Program-made: the position numbers and the translations under genes
Shown: in pieces, positions 1 through 9,127 of the stretch
Layout of the letters: each line of letters starts with the position of its first letter
Position numbering within the stretch: position 1 is the stretch's first letter
Notes under the pieces: generated by a model
Seen by the model: only the letters and a program-made list of their open reading frames with translations
What the model was told of the DNA's origin: nothing
Database searches by the model: none
Source: Tenggerimyces sp963762635
GTDB lineage: Bacteria > Actinomycetota > Actinomycetes > Propionibacteriales > Actinopolymorphaceae
Direction: 5' to 3'
NCBI GenBank assembly: GCA_963762635.1
Contig: CAVXLQ010000023.1
Coordinates: 186,001-250,000 of the forward strand
DNA: 64,000 nt

Positions 1-321
1 GTGCGCGAGCAACTGTCCGATCGTCCGGTCACCCAGCGTCGTACCCGGAACGTGGCGGTCCAGCGGGTCGGCGAAGTCCAGCTTGCCCTCGTCCCGCAGC
101 CGAGCGACGAGAACGGCGGTGAACGTCTTGCTGATCGAACCGATCCGGTACTGCGTCCCCTCGTCGGGAGAAGCGCCGTCGACCTTGCCGCGGCCGCCGG
201 ACCAGAGCAGGGCTCCGTCGCGGACGACGCCGCCGACGAGCGAGGGCGTACGCGCGGTCCGTTGCTCGTTGGCGAGCCGGATCAACAGGGCGTGGGCAGT
301 GGCGGCGAGGACTTCGGACAC
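1..321 (-). CDS. serine hydrolase (beta-lactamase/class C PBP family), partial, C-terminus outside window
   Basis: The visible 107 codons read from a GTG start (319-321) and run off the window edge. About 55-60 residues in they contain YRIGSISKTFTAVL, which holds the SxxK motif with the nucleophile serine of beta-lactamase-fold hydrolases. The preceding GVVRDGALLWSGGRGKVDG stretch is typical of the family's first strands, and the last visible residues are the TIGQLLAH segment found just after the SxxK helix. The gene starts 10 bp after the stop of the TetR gene, so the two are probably cotranscribed and the regulator may control this hydrolase. The YxN and HxG motifs lie outside the window. 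A DD-peptidase, esterase or beta-lactamase cannot be told apart from this fragment. Confidence 0.8.
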   Translation of the reverse strand, partial: MSEVLAATAHALLIRLANEQRTARTPSLVGGVVRDGALLWSGGRGKVDGASPDEGTQYRIGSISKTFTAVLVARLRDEGKLDFADPLDRHVPGTTLGDRTIGQLLAH

Positions 322-331
322 GCGGGAAAGA

Positions 332-925
332 CTACGAGCCGAACAACGTCCGCAGGGCAGAGACGTGCGCGGGCAGGTCGAACGCGTCGCCGAAGATCGC
401 CTTCTGGACCATCAGCCCGGGCAGGATGCCGATGTATGTCTCCGCCGCGATCCGCGGCGGCACCGAGGCGTTCATCAGCCCGGCCTTCTGTGCCCGGATC
501 ACGACCTGCGTCAGCACGTCGTACACGTCGGTCATCCGCGTCATGATCACGTCGCGGACCTCGGGGTTGCGGATCGCCTCGCCCCACACCTGGATCACGA
601 TCCGGATGCGCGTGTTGGCGTCGTCGAGCCCGGCCATCGCCGTGAGCAGGTCGCCCAGAACGTCCGTCGGCCGCGGCGGCTCGGTCCGGTCCAGCGCTTC
701 GGTCAGCACGGCGTGGATGTGGGTCAGCGTCTCGTCCGCGATCGCCTCGATGATCGCCTGCTTGCTGGGGAAGTACCGGTACACAGCCCCGGCCGACAGC
801 TCCGACGCGGCGAGCACGTCCTGCATCGACGTCGCGTGGAATCCCTCCGCGGCGAAGCAGCGACCGGCGGCGTCCAGGATCTGGCGCCGGCGCCGGTCCA
901 GGTGCTTCTGACTCACGCGAGGCAT
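332..925 (-). CDS. TetR/AcrR family transcriptional regulator
   Basis: This is a 197-residue one-component repressor. The N-terminal helix-turn-helix lies at about residues 8-55: ILDAAGRCFAAEGFHATSMQDV, then AGAVYRYFPSKQAI, which matches the TetR recognition-helix consensus YRYFxSK. The remaining all-alpha part should be the ligand and dimerisation domain. The ATG at 923-925 is preferred because the conserved part begins right after it; a GTG three codons upstream (934) is possible. A 16-bp palindrome at 947-962 lies just upstream and is a good candidate operator. The gene is followed after 10 bp by the serine hydrolase and is divergent from purF. Confidence 0.92.
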   Translation of the reverse strand: MPRVSQKHLDRRRRQILDAAGRCFAAEGFHATSMQDVLAASELSAGAVYRYFPSKQAIIEAIADETLTHIHAVLTEALDRTEPPRPTDVLGDLLTAMAGLDDANTRIRIVIQVWGEAIRNPEVRDVIMTRMTDVYDVLTQVVIRAQKAGLMNASVPPRIAAETYIGILPGLMVQKAIFGDAFDLPAHVSALRTLFGS

Positions 926-946
926 AGGCGGCACGCTAGCAAACGC

Positions 947-962
947 GAACGATCATTCGTTC
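947..962. promoter_or_regulatory. probable TetR operator palindrome
   Basis: GAACGATCATTCGTTC has perfect 6-bp arms (GAACGA/TCGTTC) around a 4-bp centre. It lies 22 bp upstream of the TetR start and about 75 bp upstream of purF. The position suggests autoregulation; binding is inferred. Confidence 0.6.
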
Positions 963-1037
963 TAAGTCCTGGCAAAGGTCGTCCCCTGTTCGAGTCCCGT
1001 CAGCCTCGGTTGCACCCCACCGTCTACACTCGTGAAT

Positions 1038-2529
1038 GTGCCGGGTGGCGTAGGAACCAGCAGTCATGACCTCGACCCCGACGACAAAGGCCCCCGAGAC
1101 GCTTGCGGCGTCTTCGGTGTGTGGGCGCCGGGGGAAGAGGTAGCCAAGCTCACCTATTTCGGGCTCTACGCGCTGCAGCACCGCGGCCAGGAGAGCGCCG
1201 GGATCGCGGTCAGCAACGGGCGTCAGATCGTCGTCTACAAGGACATGGGTCTCGTCTCCCAGGTCTTCGACGAGGCGACGCTCGAGTCCCTCAAGGGCCA
1301 TCTCGCCGTCGGACACTGCCGCTACTCCACGACCGGCTCCAGCGTCTGGCAGAACGCGCAGCCCACGTTCCGTTCCACCGCGACCGGGGCCCTCGCGCTC
1401 GCCCACAACGGCAACCTCACCAACACCGAGGAGCTCATCGAGCTCGCCGCCGAACGGGCACCCGAGTCGAGCCTGTTCGCGCTCAACGACGCCCAGTCGA
1501 CCAGCGACACCGGCCTCGTCACCACCCTTCTCGCCGAGTTCCCCGACCGCAAGCTGATCGACGCTGCCGTCGAGGTCCTGCCCGCCCTCAAGGGCGCGTT
1601 CTGCCTGGTGTTCATGGACGAGAACACGCTGTACGCCGCGCGCGACCCGCAAGGTCTGCATCCACTCGTCCTCGGTGAGCTCGACAAGGGATGGGTGGTC
1701 GCGAGCGAGAACTCCGCGCTCGACATCGTCGGCGCCAGGTTCGTCCGCGAGATCGAGCCCGGCGAGCTCGTCGCGATCGGCGAGCACGGCGTCGACTCGC
1801 GCCGGTTCGCCCAGCCCGAGCGCAAGGGCTGCCTGTTCGAGTACGTCTACCTCGCCCGCCCCGACGCCAAGATCGCCGGCCGCTCGGTGCACGAGAGCCG
1901 CGTCGACGTCGGTCGCCGGCTGGCGAAGGACTTCCCGGTCGACGCCGACCTGGTCATGCCGGTGCCGGAGTCCGCGACGCCCGCCGCGATCGGGTACGCG
2001 GAGGCGAGCGGCATCCCGTACGGCCACGGTCTGGTGAAGAACAGCTACGTCGGCCGTACGTTCATCCAGCCCAGCCAGACGCTCCGCCAGCTCGGCATCC
2101 GGCTGAAGTACAACCCGCTCCGCGAGGTCATCGAGGGCAAGCGGATCGTCATGGTCGACGACTCGATCGTGCGCGGCAACACCCAGCGCGCGCTGGTCCG
2201 CATGCTCCGTGAGGCCGGCGCCGAGGAGGTGCACGTACGCATCTCCAGCCCGCCGGTGAAGTGGCCCTGCTTCTACGGCATCGACTTCGCCTCGGCCGGC
2301 GAGCTGATCGCCGGCGCGATGACCATCGACGAGATCCGCGAGTCGATCGGCGCCGACTCGCTCGGCTACATCTCGCTCGAGGAGCTCGTCGAGTCCAGTC
2401 TGCAGCCGACAGAGCAGCTGTGCCGGGCCTGCTTCGACGGTGTCTACCCGGTCGAGATCCCGGAGTCCTCCCGGAGCGGCAAGCTCCGGTTGGAGCCGCG
2501 GACGCCCGACGCACAGCCGGAGGTCAGCC

Positions 2530-2543
<14 letters not shown>
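1038..2543 (+). CDS. purF: amidophosphoribosyltransferase
   Basis: PurF catalyses the first committed step of de novo purine synthesis, transferring glutamine-derived ammonia to PRPP to give phosphoribosylamine. The short propeptide ends at DACGVFGVW, whose Cys (about residue 23) becomes the catalytic N-terminal nucleophile of the glutaminase domain after processing. LQHRGQESAGIA, GHCRYSTTGSS and HNGNLTN are classical glutaminase motifs, and IVMVDDSIVRGNT is the PRPP-binding loop of the transferase domain. Start choice: no Shine-Dalgarno is visible. TACACT at 1025-1030 resembles a -10 box, so a leaderless start at GTG 1038 is attractive; an in-frame GTG at 1032 would add two residues. The 3' end overlaps purM by 14 bp, indicating one operon. 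Confidence 0.97.
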
Positions 2544-3594
<1,051 letters not shown>

Positions 3595-3600
3595 ACGCCG

Positions 3601-3798
3601 TCAGAGACGGCGAGCTATCCGCTCGTCGTCGTCCTGATCAGGCTCGTCGACATCGCTGTCGGAACCTGTGTCCCCGTTGCCGGCTTCTTCTCGCCCAGCG
3701 AGCTCCCGTTGCAGCGCGTCGAGGTCGGTCTCGAGGCTGCGGTACTTCAGCTCCCGGGCGACCTTCGTCTGCTTGGCCTTAGCTCGGCCGCGCCCCAT
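3601..3798 (-). CDS. DUF3073 family protein
   Basis: This is a 65-residue, strongly charged protein starting MGRGRAKAKQTKVARELKYR, which is the signature of the actinobacterial DUF3073 family. Its N-terminal half is basic, whereas the C-terminal half is acidic (a run of Asp/Ser ending in DDDERIARRL). The family commonly lies next to purF-purM in actinobacteria, as here, but has no assigned function. The ATG at 3796-3798 fits the conserved N-terminus; a longer reading would add seven unconserved residues. A small hairpin (GCCGTC AGA GACGGC, 3597-3611) spans its stop codon and could terminate transcription from both sides. Confidence 0.93.
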   Translation of the reverse strand: MGRGRAKAKQTKVARELKYRSLETDLDALQRELAGREEAGNGDTGSDSDVDEPDQDDDERIARRL

Positions 3799-4053
3799 AG
3801 GGTCGACCCCCTCGCACACATCTACCGGGGCGGCGCGTGCACGGCGCCCTCGGGCTCACGGATTCATCTGATCGTAGGTCTACGGTACCGGCTGCCGCCG
3901 ACTTCTCGCACCTCGGGTCGGACGAGGGAGGTAGGTTTCTGCACCCCTGGGCGGTCCTTACCCGGCTCTCACCTGGTCAACTGCCGGATTGTGCGGCTTT
4001 GACTACGGTACGAAGTTTTTCGTCCAGGCTTGGACACCTGTCCCAACATGCGG

Positions 4054-4674
4054 TCAGGACTCGAGCTCTTCTTCCTCTTCTTCGAGCTCGCGCTGCACCG
4101 GACTGGGCTCCGCGAGCACCCTCGCGGCGGTGTCGGCGGCCTCCCGTTCGAACCGGTCGCCGGGGTCGCTGACCGCGATCCCGCCGCCCGTCGGGGTGCC
4201 GGCCACCGGGCCGTTCCGCTGCTGGACGACGTGGGTGAGCTCGTGCGCGATCGTCGTCCTTCCGGCGTCGGAGCCGGGGTCGAACGCGTCGCGCTGGAAC
4301 ACGATGTCGGAGCCGACGGTGTACGCGTGGGCGTTCACGGCCTCGGCGGAGGCGGCCGCCTGGCCGTCGGTGTGGACGCGTACGTCGCCGAAGTCGGCGC
4401 CGAGTCTGTCCTCCATGTCGCCGCGGAGGTCCGCGGGGAGGGGGCTGCCGCCGCTGCCGACCGTGTTCAACACGGCCTCGTCGACCATTCCGGACACGCC
4501 CTGGTTGCCGGCCAGCCGCTGCAGGTGCCGGACGCCTTCGGGGCCGAGCAGGTCGGGCCGGCCCGCGGCGATCGCCCGCTGCACGACCTCGGGCACCGCC
4601 TCCTCCACCTCGGGCGCCCGCCGCCGTGCGGTGGTGGCGAGCTCGTCGTCGTGGGCGTGATCGTGGCGGGCCAT
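4054..4674 (-). CDS. DUF4157 domain protein with HExxH putative metallopeptidase motif
   Basis: This is a 206-residue protein. The conserved block at about residues 80-185 (PLPADLRGDMEDRLGADF, VRVHTDGQAA, NAHAYTVGSDIVF, AHELTHVVQQ, then DRFEREAAD) is the DUF4157 domain. HELTH is a gluzincin-like HExxH, and the downstream Glu of EREAAD is a plausible third zinc ligand. The N-terminus is His/Asp-rich (MARHDHAHDDE) and the C-terminus ends in an acidic tail, ELEEEEEELES. DUF4157 is known from effector or toxin proteins linked to extracellular contractile injection systems, but no such genes lie nearby and there is no C-terminal toxin domain. The ATG at 4672-4674 is chosen because sequence upstream is not conserved-looking and includes a palindromic repeat. 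Substrate unknown. Confidence 0.82.
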   Translation of the reverse strand: MARHDHAHDDELATTARRRAPEVEEAVPEVVQRAIAAGRPDLLGPEGVRHLQRLAGNQGVSGMVDEAVLNTVGSGGSPLPADLRGDMEDRLGADFGDVRVHTDGQAAASAEAVNAHAYTVGSDIVFQRDAFDPGSDAGRTTIAHELTHVVQQRNGPVAGTPTGGGIAVSDPGDRFEREAADTAARVLAEPSPVQRELEEEEEELES

Positions 4675-4767
4675 GCCTTGCAGGATCCCCTCGCCAGTCC
4701 CGCGGCGAAACGCCCACCCGCCCGGCCGTCCGGGCACGACCGGCTGCCCGATCGCGCCATCCCGTCG

Positions 4768-4816
4768 ACTTGTTCCACGGATCTCGCCTTCTAGCCCGAC
4801 ATTCGTGGAACAACTC
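4768..4816. repeat. dispersed 49-bp palindromic element, copy 1
   Basis: A 49-bp sequence starting ACTTGTTCCACGGATCTCG and ending CGTGGAACAACTC recurs in the same orientation at 24901-24949 with six substitutions. Its ends form a hairpin (TTGTTCCACG with CGTGGAACAA, stem ends 4770-4813). The G-C pair next to the GTTCCAC arm here is A-T in copy 2, a compensatory change. It lies upstream of the DUF4157 gene in a gap otherwise without visible signals. Confidence 0.75.
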
Positions 4817-4982
4817 CGCGCGACCGCTCTCACCCTGCTCGGGCCAGCACAAGTCGGAGCGTGGCGGCGGGATCGGGGGCAGATTCATCAGACCACTTAT
4901 GGACAGCGGCTCGCGCGCGCGTTCTGGAACGGGTGCGATAGGAAGGTCTCAGCAGTGATCTTCGAAGGAGCCGACGCGCAAC

Positions 4983-5756
4983 ATGAGCACGGTGCTGGTG
5001 ACGGGTGCCGCCGGTCGGGTCGCGCAGCTGGCGATGCCCGGTCTGGTGAGCGCCGGATACGACCTACGGCTCCTCGACCGGATCGAGACCCCCGACCCGC
5101 CACAAGGTGCCCAGATCCTGGTCGGTGACATCACCGACCGCACGTTCATGGCCGAGGCCTCCGACGGGGCCGACGTCGTGCTCCACCTGGCGGCGTCGCC
5201 GGGCGCGCGGGCGACGTACGAGGACCTCCGCGCCCCCAACCTCGACGGCGTGGACGTCGTCATGCAGGCGGCGTGGGACGCCAAGGCGCGCCGGGTCGTG
5301 CTCGCCAGCTCGGTGCACGCCGCGGGCGCGTACGTCGAGATGGGCAACGTCCCCGTCGATCCCGCCTGGCCGAGCTGGCCTTGCTGTACGTACGGCGCCT
5401 CGAAGGCGTTCGCCGAAGCCCTCGGCCGCCGCTACGTCTACCGGTCGGCAAAGGAGCTGACCGTCGCGTGCCTGCGCTTCGGCGCGGTGCAGCCGAAGCC
5501 GTGGTCGGACGGCATCCGTACCTGCTGGATCGGCCCGCCCGACCTCCAGCAGCTGGTGACGAAGAGCATCGACGCCGACGTCCCGTTCGGCGTCTACCAC
5601 GGCATCTCCCGCAACCTCAGTGGCCATTGGGATCTCGCCAACGATGTCGGGTACGAGCCCACCGAAGACGCGGAAGCCTTCGAGGACCTCGACCCCAACC
5701 CCGCTACCAGCATGTGTCTCGCCGACCACCTGGCGAGCGCGAAGCAACGCGCATGA
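4983..5756 (+). CDS. NAD(P)-dependent epimerase/dehydratase family protein, uronate-dehydrogenase-like
   Basis: This is a 257-residue extended-SDR enzyme. VLVTGAAGRVAQ at residues 4-15 is the Rossmann dinucleotide motif, VLHLAASPG sits after strand 4, and YGASKAFAE (about residues 137-145) supplies the catalytic Tyr and Lys. Length and motif spacing resemble uronate dehydrogenases (hexuronate to aldarolactone) rather than the longer UDP-sugar epimerases. It is first in an operon with a ThuA-like protein (start overlap or about 18 bp, depending on start) and a CE7 esterase, supporting a role in sugar-acid or plant-polysaccharide use. The exact substrate is inferred. Confidence 0.85.
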   Translation: MSTVLVTGAAGRVAQLAMPGLVSAGYDLRLLDRIETPDPPQGAQILVGDITDRTFMAEASDGADVVLHLAASPGARATYEDLRAPNLDGVDVVMQAAWDAKARRVVLASSVHAAGAYVEMGNVPVDPAWPSWPCCTYGASKAFAEALGRRYVYRSAKELTVACLRFGAVQPKPWSDGIRTCWIGPPDLQQLVTKSIDADVPFGVYHGISRNLSGHWDLANDVGYEPTEDAEAFEDLDPNPATSMCLADHLASAKQRA

Positions 5757-5773
5757 CGAAGGAGCGATTCACA

Positions 5774-6442
5774 GTGGCAGACAAGATCCGGGTTCTGGTG
5801 TGGTCCGAGCACACCGCCCCGCGCGACATGTACCCGAACGACATCAACGGCGCGGTCGCCGACGGGCTGCGCAAGGACGACCGGCTCGAGGTCAGCACCG
5901 CGGAGTACGTCGACCCCGACCAGGGCGTGTCCGAGGAGACGCTCGCGCAGACCGACGTGCTCGCCTGGTGGGGTCACATGCTGCACCGCCAGGTGACGGA
6001 CGAGACCGTCGACCGGATCGAGCGGCACGTCAAGGAGCGCGGCATGGGCTTCCTCGCGCTGCACTCCTCGCACATGGCGAAGCCGTTCACCCGGCTGATC
6101 GGTGACGACGGCCGGATCGGTGGCGTCAAGCACGAGGCGGGCCCCGAGCAGATCAAGGTGCTCGAGCCGGACCACCCGATCGCGAAGGGGATCACGGACT
6201 TCGCGATCGACGACGAGGAGATGTACGACGAGGAGTTCGGCTGCGGTACTCCGGACGCCGTCGTGTTCCACTCGACGTTCCCTGGCGGGCACGAGTTCCG
6301 GTCGGGGTGCGCGTACCAGATCGGCAACGGACGGGTCTTCTACTTCCGTCCGGGCCACGAGGAGAACCCGACGTACTACCGCGACGACGTCCAGCTGATC
6401 CTCAACAACGCGGTGCACTGGGCCGCGTCCAAGGGGGAGTAG
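5774..6442 (+). CDS. ThuA-like domain protein (trehalose utilisation family)
   Basis: This protein of about 222 residues has a glutamine-amidotransferase-like ThuA fold: IRVLVWSEHTAPRDMYPNDI at the start, TDVLAWWGHMLH, GMGFLALHSSHMAKPF and a C-terminal GRVFYFRPGHEENPTYY. The family occurs in sugar-degradation operons and ThuA itself is tied to disaccharide oxidation, though its chemistry is poorly defined. GTG 5774 is preferred because AAGGAG (5759-5764) is well placed before it; an ATG at 5753 overlaps the upstream stop (ATGA) and would add seven residues. It is the middle gene of the uronate-dehydrogenase-like/ThuA/esterase operon. Confidence 0.88.
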   Translation: MADKIRVLVWSEHTAPRDMYPNDINGAVADGLRKDDRLEVSTAEYVDPDQGVSEETLAQTDVLAWWGHMLHRQVTDETVDRIERHVKERGMGFLALHSSHMAKPFTRLIGDDGRIGGVKHEAGPEQIKVLEPDHPIAKGITDFAIDDEEMYDEEFGCGTPDAVVFHSTFPGGHEFRSGCAYQIGNGRVFYFRPGHEENPTYYRDDVQLILNNAVHWAASKGE

Positions 6443-6448
6443 GACCGC

Positions 6449-7408
6449 ATGCCGATCTTCGACAAGGAGCTGCCCGACCTCGAGGCCTACAAGCCCGAGC
6501 GTGAGGAGCAGCCCGACTTCGACTCGTTCTGGTCCGCGACGCTCGATGAGGCGCGGCAGCACCCTGTCGATGCTCGGTTCGAACCTGTGGACGCGTTGCT
6601 GTCGACCGTGGACGTCTTCGATGTGACGTACCGCGGCTTCGGTGGCGACGAGATCCGCGGCTGGTTCGTTCTTCCGCGCGGTGCCGACGCGCCGCTGCCG
6701 TGCGTGGTGGAGTACATCGGGTACGGCGGCGGCCGCGGCCTGCCGCATCAGTGGCTGTTGCACGCCAGCGCCGGCCGCGCGCATTTCGTCATGGACACGC
6801 GCGGCCAGCGGGGCGGCGACACCCCGGACCTCGACCCGTACGCGACGACGCCGTCGTACCCGGGCTTCATGACGATGGGGGTGGAGTCGCCGGAGACTTA
6901 CTACTACCGGCGACTGATGACGGATGCGGTGCGGGCGATCGACGCCGCCCGTTCGCATCCGCTGGTGGATCCCGCGCGGGTGATCGTGTCCGGTGGCTCG
7001 CAGGGCGGCGGCCTCGCGCTGGCGGCTGGCGGGCTGGCCTCGGACGTTTTCGGGGTGATCTCCGACGTACCGTTCCTGACCCACTACCGGCGTGCGGTCG
7101 ACGTGGCGGACGACGGCCCGTACCCCGAGATCAAGGCGTACCTGCGCGACCGGCGCGGCCGGGTGGAGGAGACGTTCAAGACGCTGTCGTACTTCGACGG
7201 CCTGAACTTCGCCGCCCGCTGCACCGGCTCCGGCCTGATCTCGGTCGGACTGCTGGACAACGTCTGCCCACCCTCGACGGTGTACGCGGCCTACCACCAC
7301 TACGCGGGCCCGAAGGAGCTGCGCGTGTGGGAGTACAACAAGCACGAGGGCGGCGCGAACTACCAGCAGGCGGAGGCACTGAAGTTCCTCACGGGCCTTC
7401 TGGCGTAG
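6449..7408 (+). CDS. acetylxylan esterase / cephalosporin-C deacetylase family (CE7)
   Basis: This is a 319-residue alpha/beta hydrolase of the AXE1 family, which removes acetyl groups from xylan oligosaccharides or small acetylated substrates. VSGGSQGGG (about residue 180) carries the nucleophile serine, GLLDNVCPPST the acid Asp and YNKHEGG the His. DTRGQRGGD matches the conserved family Arg-Gly-Gln segment. There is no signal peptide, so it probably acts inside the cell on imported acetylated oligosaccharides, as is typical for CE7. It starts 6 bp after the ThuA-like gene with a GGGGGAG ribosome site. Genus-level substrate specificity cannot be read from sequence. Confidence 0.92.
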   Translation: MPIFDKELPDLEAYKPEREEQPDFDSFWSATLDEARQHPVDARFEPVDALLSTVDVFDVTYRGFGGDEIRGWFVLPRGADAPLPCVVEYIGYGGGRGLPHQWLLHASAGRAHFVMDTRGQRGGDTPDLDPYATTPSYPGFMTMGVESPETYYYRRLMTDAVRAIDAARSHPLVDPARVIVSGGSQGGGLALAAGGLASDVFGVISDVPFLTHYRRAVDVADDGPYPEIKAYLRDRRGRVEETFKTLSYFDGLNFAARCTGSGLISVGLLDNVCPPSTVYAAYHHYAGPKELRVWEYNKHEGGANYQQAEALKFLTGLLA

Positions 7409-7427
7409 CTCGGCCGCCCTCGGCGGG

Positions 7428-7874
7428 TCACTTCCGCGTCATGGTCGAGGCGTATCCGCCGCCGCCCGGGTAGACCCACTCGCCGGTGACGGCGGTGTCG
7501 TCGGCGTTGAACGTGCCCTGCGAAGTACGCCGGGCTGCCCTTCGCGCCGGCCCAGATGGTGAGCTGTCGCCGGACAGCTCGTACGACGTAGTCGAAGGTG
7601 TTGCCGGCCGTGTCGTAGAACCGCGACACGACGTCCGCGCCGGCCGGCTCGCCGAACGGGTGCAGGTTGCCGATCACCTCCAGGCCGGTGACCGGCTGGC
7701 CGAACTGGCTCGAGTTCGACGTGCTGGAGCAGGAAGAACCCGCCGGGCATCCACTCGTACCGCACGGTTCCCTCGGCGCCGCCGGTCACCGCCCAGGTGC
7801 CGACCAGGCGGTCGAGGGCCGGCAGCTTCGGCGCTCGGCTGGTCGGGGTCGTCAGACGTCGATGTGTCGGTCAT
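7428..7874 (-). pseudogene. DUF1579-like protein, frameshifted
   Basis: Read across several frame changes, this encodes about 148 residues: MTDTSTSDDPD, then PKLPALDRLVGTWAVTGGAE, YEWMPGGFFLLQHVEL, GLEVIGNLHPFGEP, VVSRFYDTAGNTFDY and GEWVYPGGGGYASTMTRK. The pattern resembles the DUF1579 family (small cytosolic proteins of unknown function). At least three 1-2 base indels break the frame. It is the leftmost of four neighbouring genes with the same kind of damage. The start ATG at 7872-7874 follows GAGAGGA. Whether this is real decay or a stretch of poor sequence cannot be decided here. Confidence 0.6.
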
Positions 7875-7950
7875 CTCGGTGTCCTCTCGGATCGGTGGCG
7901 ACTCTTGCGGCCGCGCTCTCACCGCCACCTCGGAGCCCGGTTGCGCATTC

Positions 7951-7981
7951 TTGACATCCTACGGGTGTGACCTAGATCACA
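7951..7981. promoter_or_regulatory. CRP/FNR-type palindrome in a divergent promoter region
   Basis: TGTGACCTAGATCACA (7966-7981) is a full match to the CRP-family consensus TGTGA-N6-TCACA. TTGACA at 7951-7956 sits just upstream, with TAGATC 16 bp further on as a possible -10. It lies between the divergent DUF1579-like and DUF998-like genes. Regulation by a CRP-family protein is inferred. Confidence 0.6.
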
Positions 7982-8072
7982 TCCGGCCGATGTCGAGATC
8001 CGCGGGTGCGGCCCGAGGTAGCGGCGAGAACGGCGGATCGACCGCCGTCCACCCCGCATCGAGGAGACGGCC

Positions 8073-8719
8073 ATGACCGCCCATCCCCGTCACCGCCGCG
8101 CCGGCCGCCCGCCGGCTCAGCACTCGCTCCCTGCTCGCCGCCGCCGCGCTGGCCGGGCCGTTGTTCTTCGCCTCGGCGGTCATGCAGATGCTCACCCGCG
8201 AGGGCTTCGACATCACGCGGCACCCGATCAGCCAGCTCGCGACCGGCGACCTCGGCTGGATCCAGATCGCACGTTCGTCCTCGCCGGGCTGGGCGTTGTC
8301 GCCCTGGCGGTCGGCACCGACGCACGGTCACCGAGGGCGTCGGCCGGCGGCGGTGCCGATCTTCGTCGGGATCTTCGGCGTCGGGCTGATCGCCGCCGGG
8401 CTGTTCGCCATGGACCCGGAGAACGGCTTCCCGGTCGGCACCCCCGACGGGCCGGCGCTCGCGATGTCCTGGCACGGCGTCGTCGCACTCGGTCGCGGCC
8501 GCCGTCGCCTTCACCGCGCTGGCCGTCGCCGCCGTCGTGCTCGTCGTCCGCTACGTCCGCCGCCGGCGCGCGTCCTGCCGGCGATCGCGAACGGCGCGGT
8601 CGCGCTCGTCCTGCTGCTGCCCATGTCGCCCGACCATATGAGCATGCAGATCGCCGTCAACGGCCTGGTCGCGCTTCACCTGGACGACCGTCTCGCCTGT
8701 ACTGCGGCGCTCCGCCTGA
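8073..8719 (+). pseudogene. DUF998-family membrane protein, frameshifted
   Basis: Joined across frames the product has a basic N-terminus and successive hydrophobic segments: STRSLLAAAALAGPLFFAS, TFVLAGLGVVALAVGT, IFVGIFGVGLIAAGLF, and AAAVAFTALAVAAVVLVVRY. FDITRHPISQLATGDLGWIQI and MDPENGFPVGTPDG are the conserved loops of DUF998 membrane proteins. Frame changes occur near 8127, 8270, 8320-8350, 8490 and 8670, each by one or two bases, both insertions and deletions. The product would be an integral membrane protein of unknown function with about six helices. It precedes a YCII gene and a sigma factor that are damaged in the same way. Confidence 0.65.
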
Positions 8720-8758
8720 TCGCGTACGCGTTCCAGCGCACGATCACAGAGGATCACC

Positions 8759-9118
8759 ATGAAGTATCTGCTGCTCAGCTACACGCCGGCCGCCGCCTGG
8801 GACGCCGCGACCGCCGACGTCCCGTCCGAGGAGGCGCTGGCCGCGTTCGCCGCCTACCAGAAGTTCGAGCAGGAGCTGCCGCGCGACCGGCGAGTTCGTC
8901 ACCAGCGAGGGCCTCGGCCACCCGGCGGTCAGCACCACCGTCCGCAAGACCGCCGACGGCGTGGTCGCGACCGACGGGCCGTTCGCCGAGCTCAAGGAGG
9001 TCCTGGCGAGCTTCGCGGTCATCGACGTGCGCGAGCCACGAACGCGCCGTCGAGATCGTCACCCGGATCGTCGACGTGCTGGGCGAGCCGATCGAGATCC
9101 GGCCGATCATGGGCGACG
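8759..9118 (+). pseudogene. YCII-related domain protein, frameshifted
   Basis: MKYLLLSYTPAAAWDAATADVPSEEALAAFAAYQKFEQEL, then GEFVTSEGLGHP, ADGVVATDGPFAELKEVLASFAVIDV and RAVEIVTRIVDVLGEPIEIRPIMGDD give a complete YCII (DGPF-type) protein. One-base changes near 8889 and 9032 break it. DGPFAE is the family signature. In actinobacteria such genes commonly lie directly before an ECF sigma factor with a DUF6596-type C-terminus, as here. No stop is visible at the natural end of the domain in the present frame, so the border with the sigma gene is blurred. Confidence 0.65.
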
Positions 9119-9127
9119 ACTTCGCGC

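Noticed and set aside
3799..4053. Possible small gene between DUF3073 and DUF4157 genes
   Set aside because: Short frames here lack ribosome sites and codon bias; the 255 bp are best seen as promoter DNA of the DUF3073 gene.
4675..4833. An N-terminal extension of the DUF4157 protein to 259 residues
   Set aside because: The extension crosses the 49-bp palindromic repeat and shows no conserved sequence, while ATG 4674 begins a typical N-terminus.
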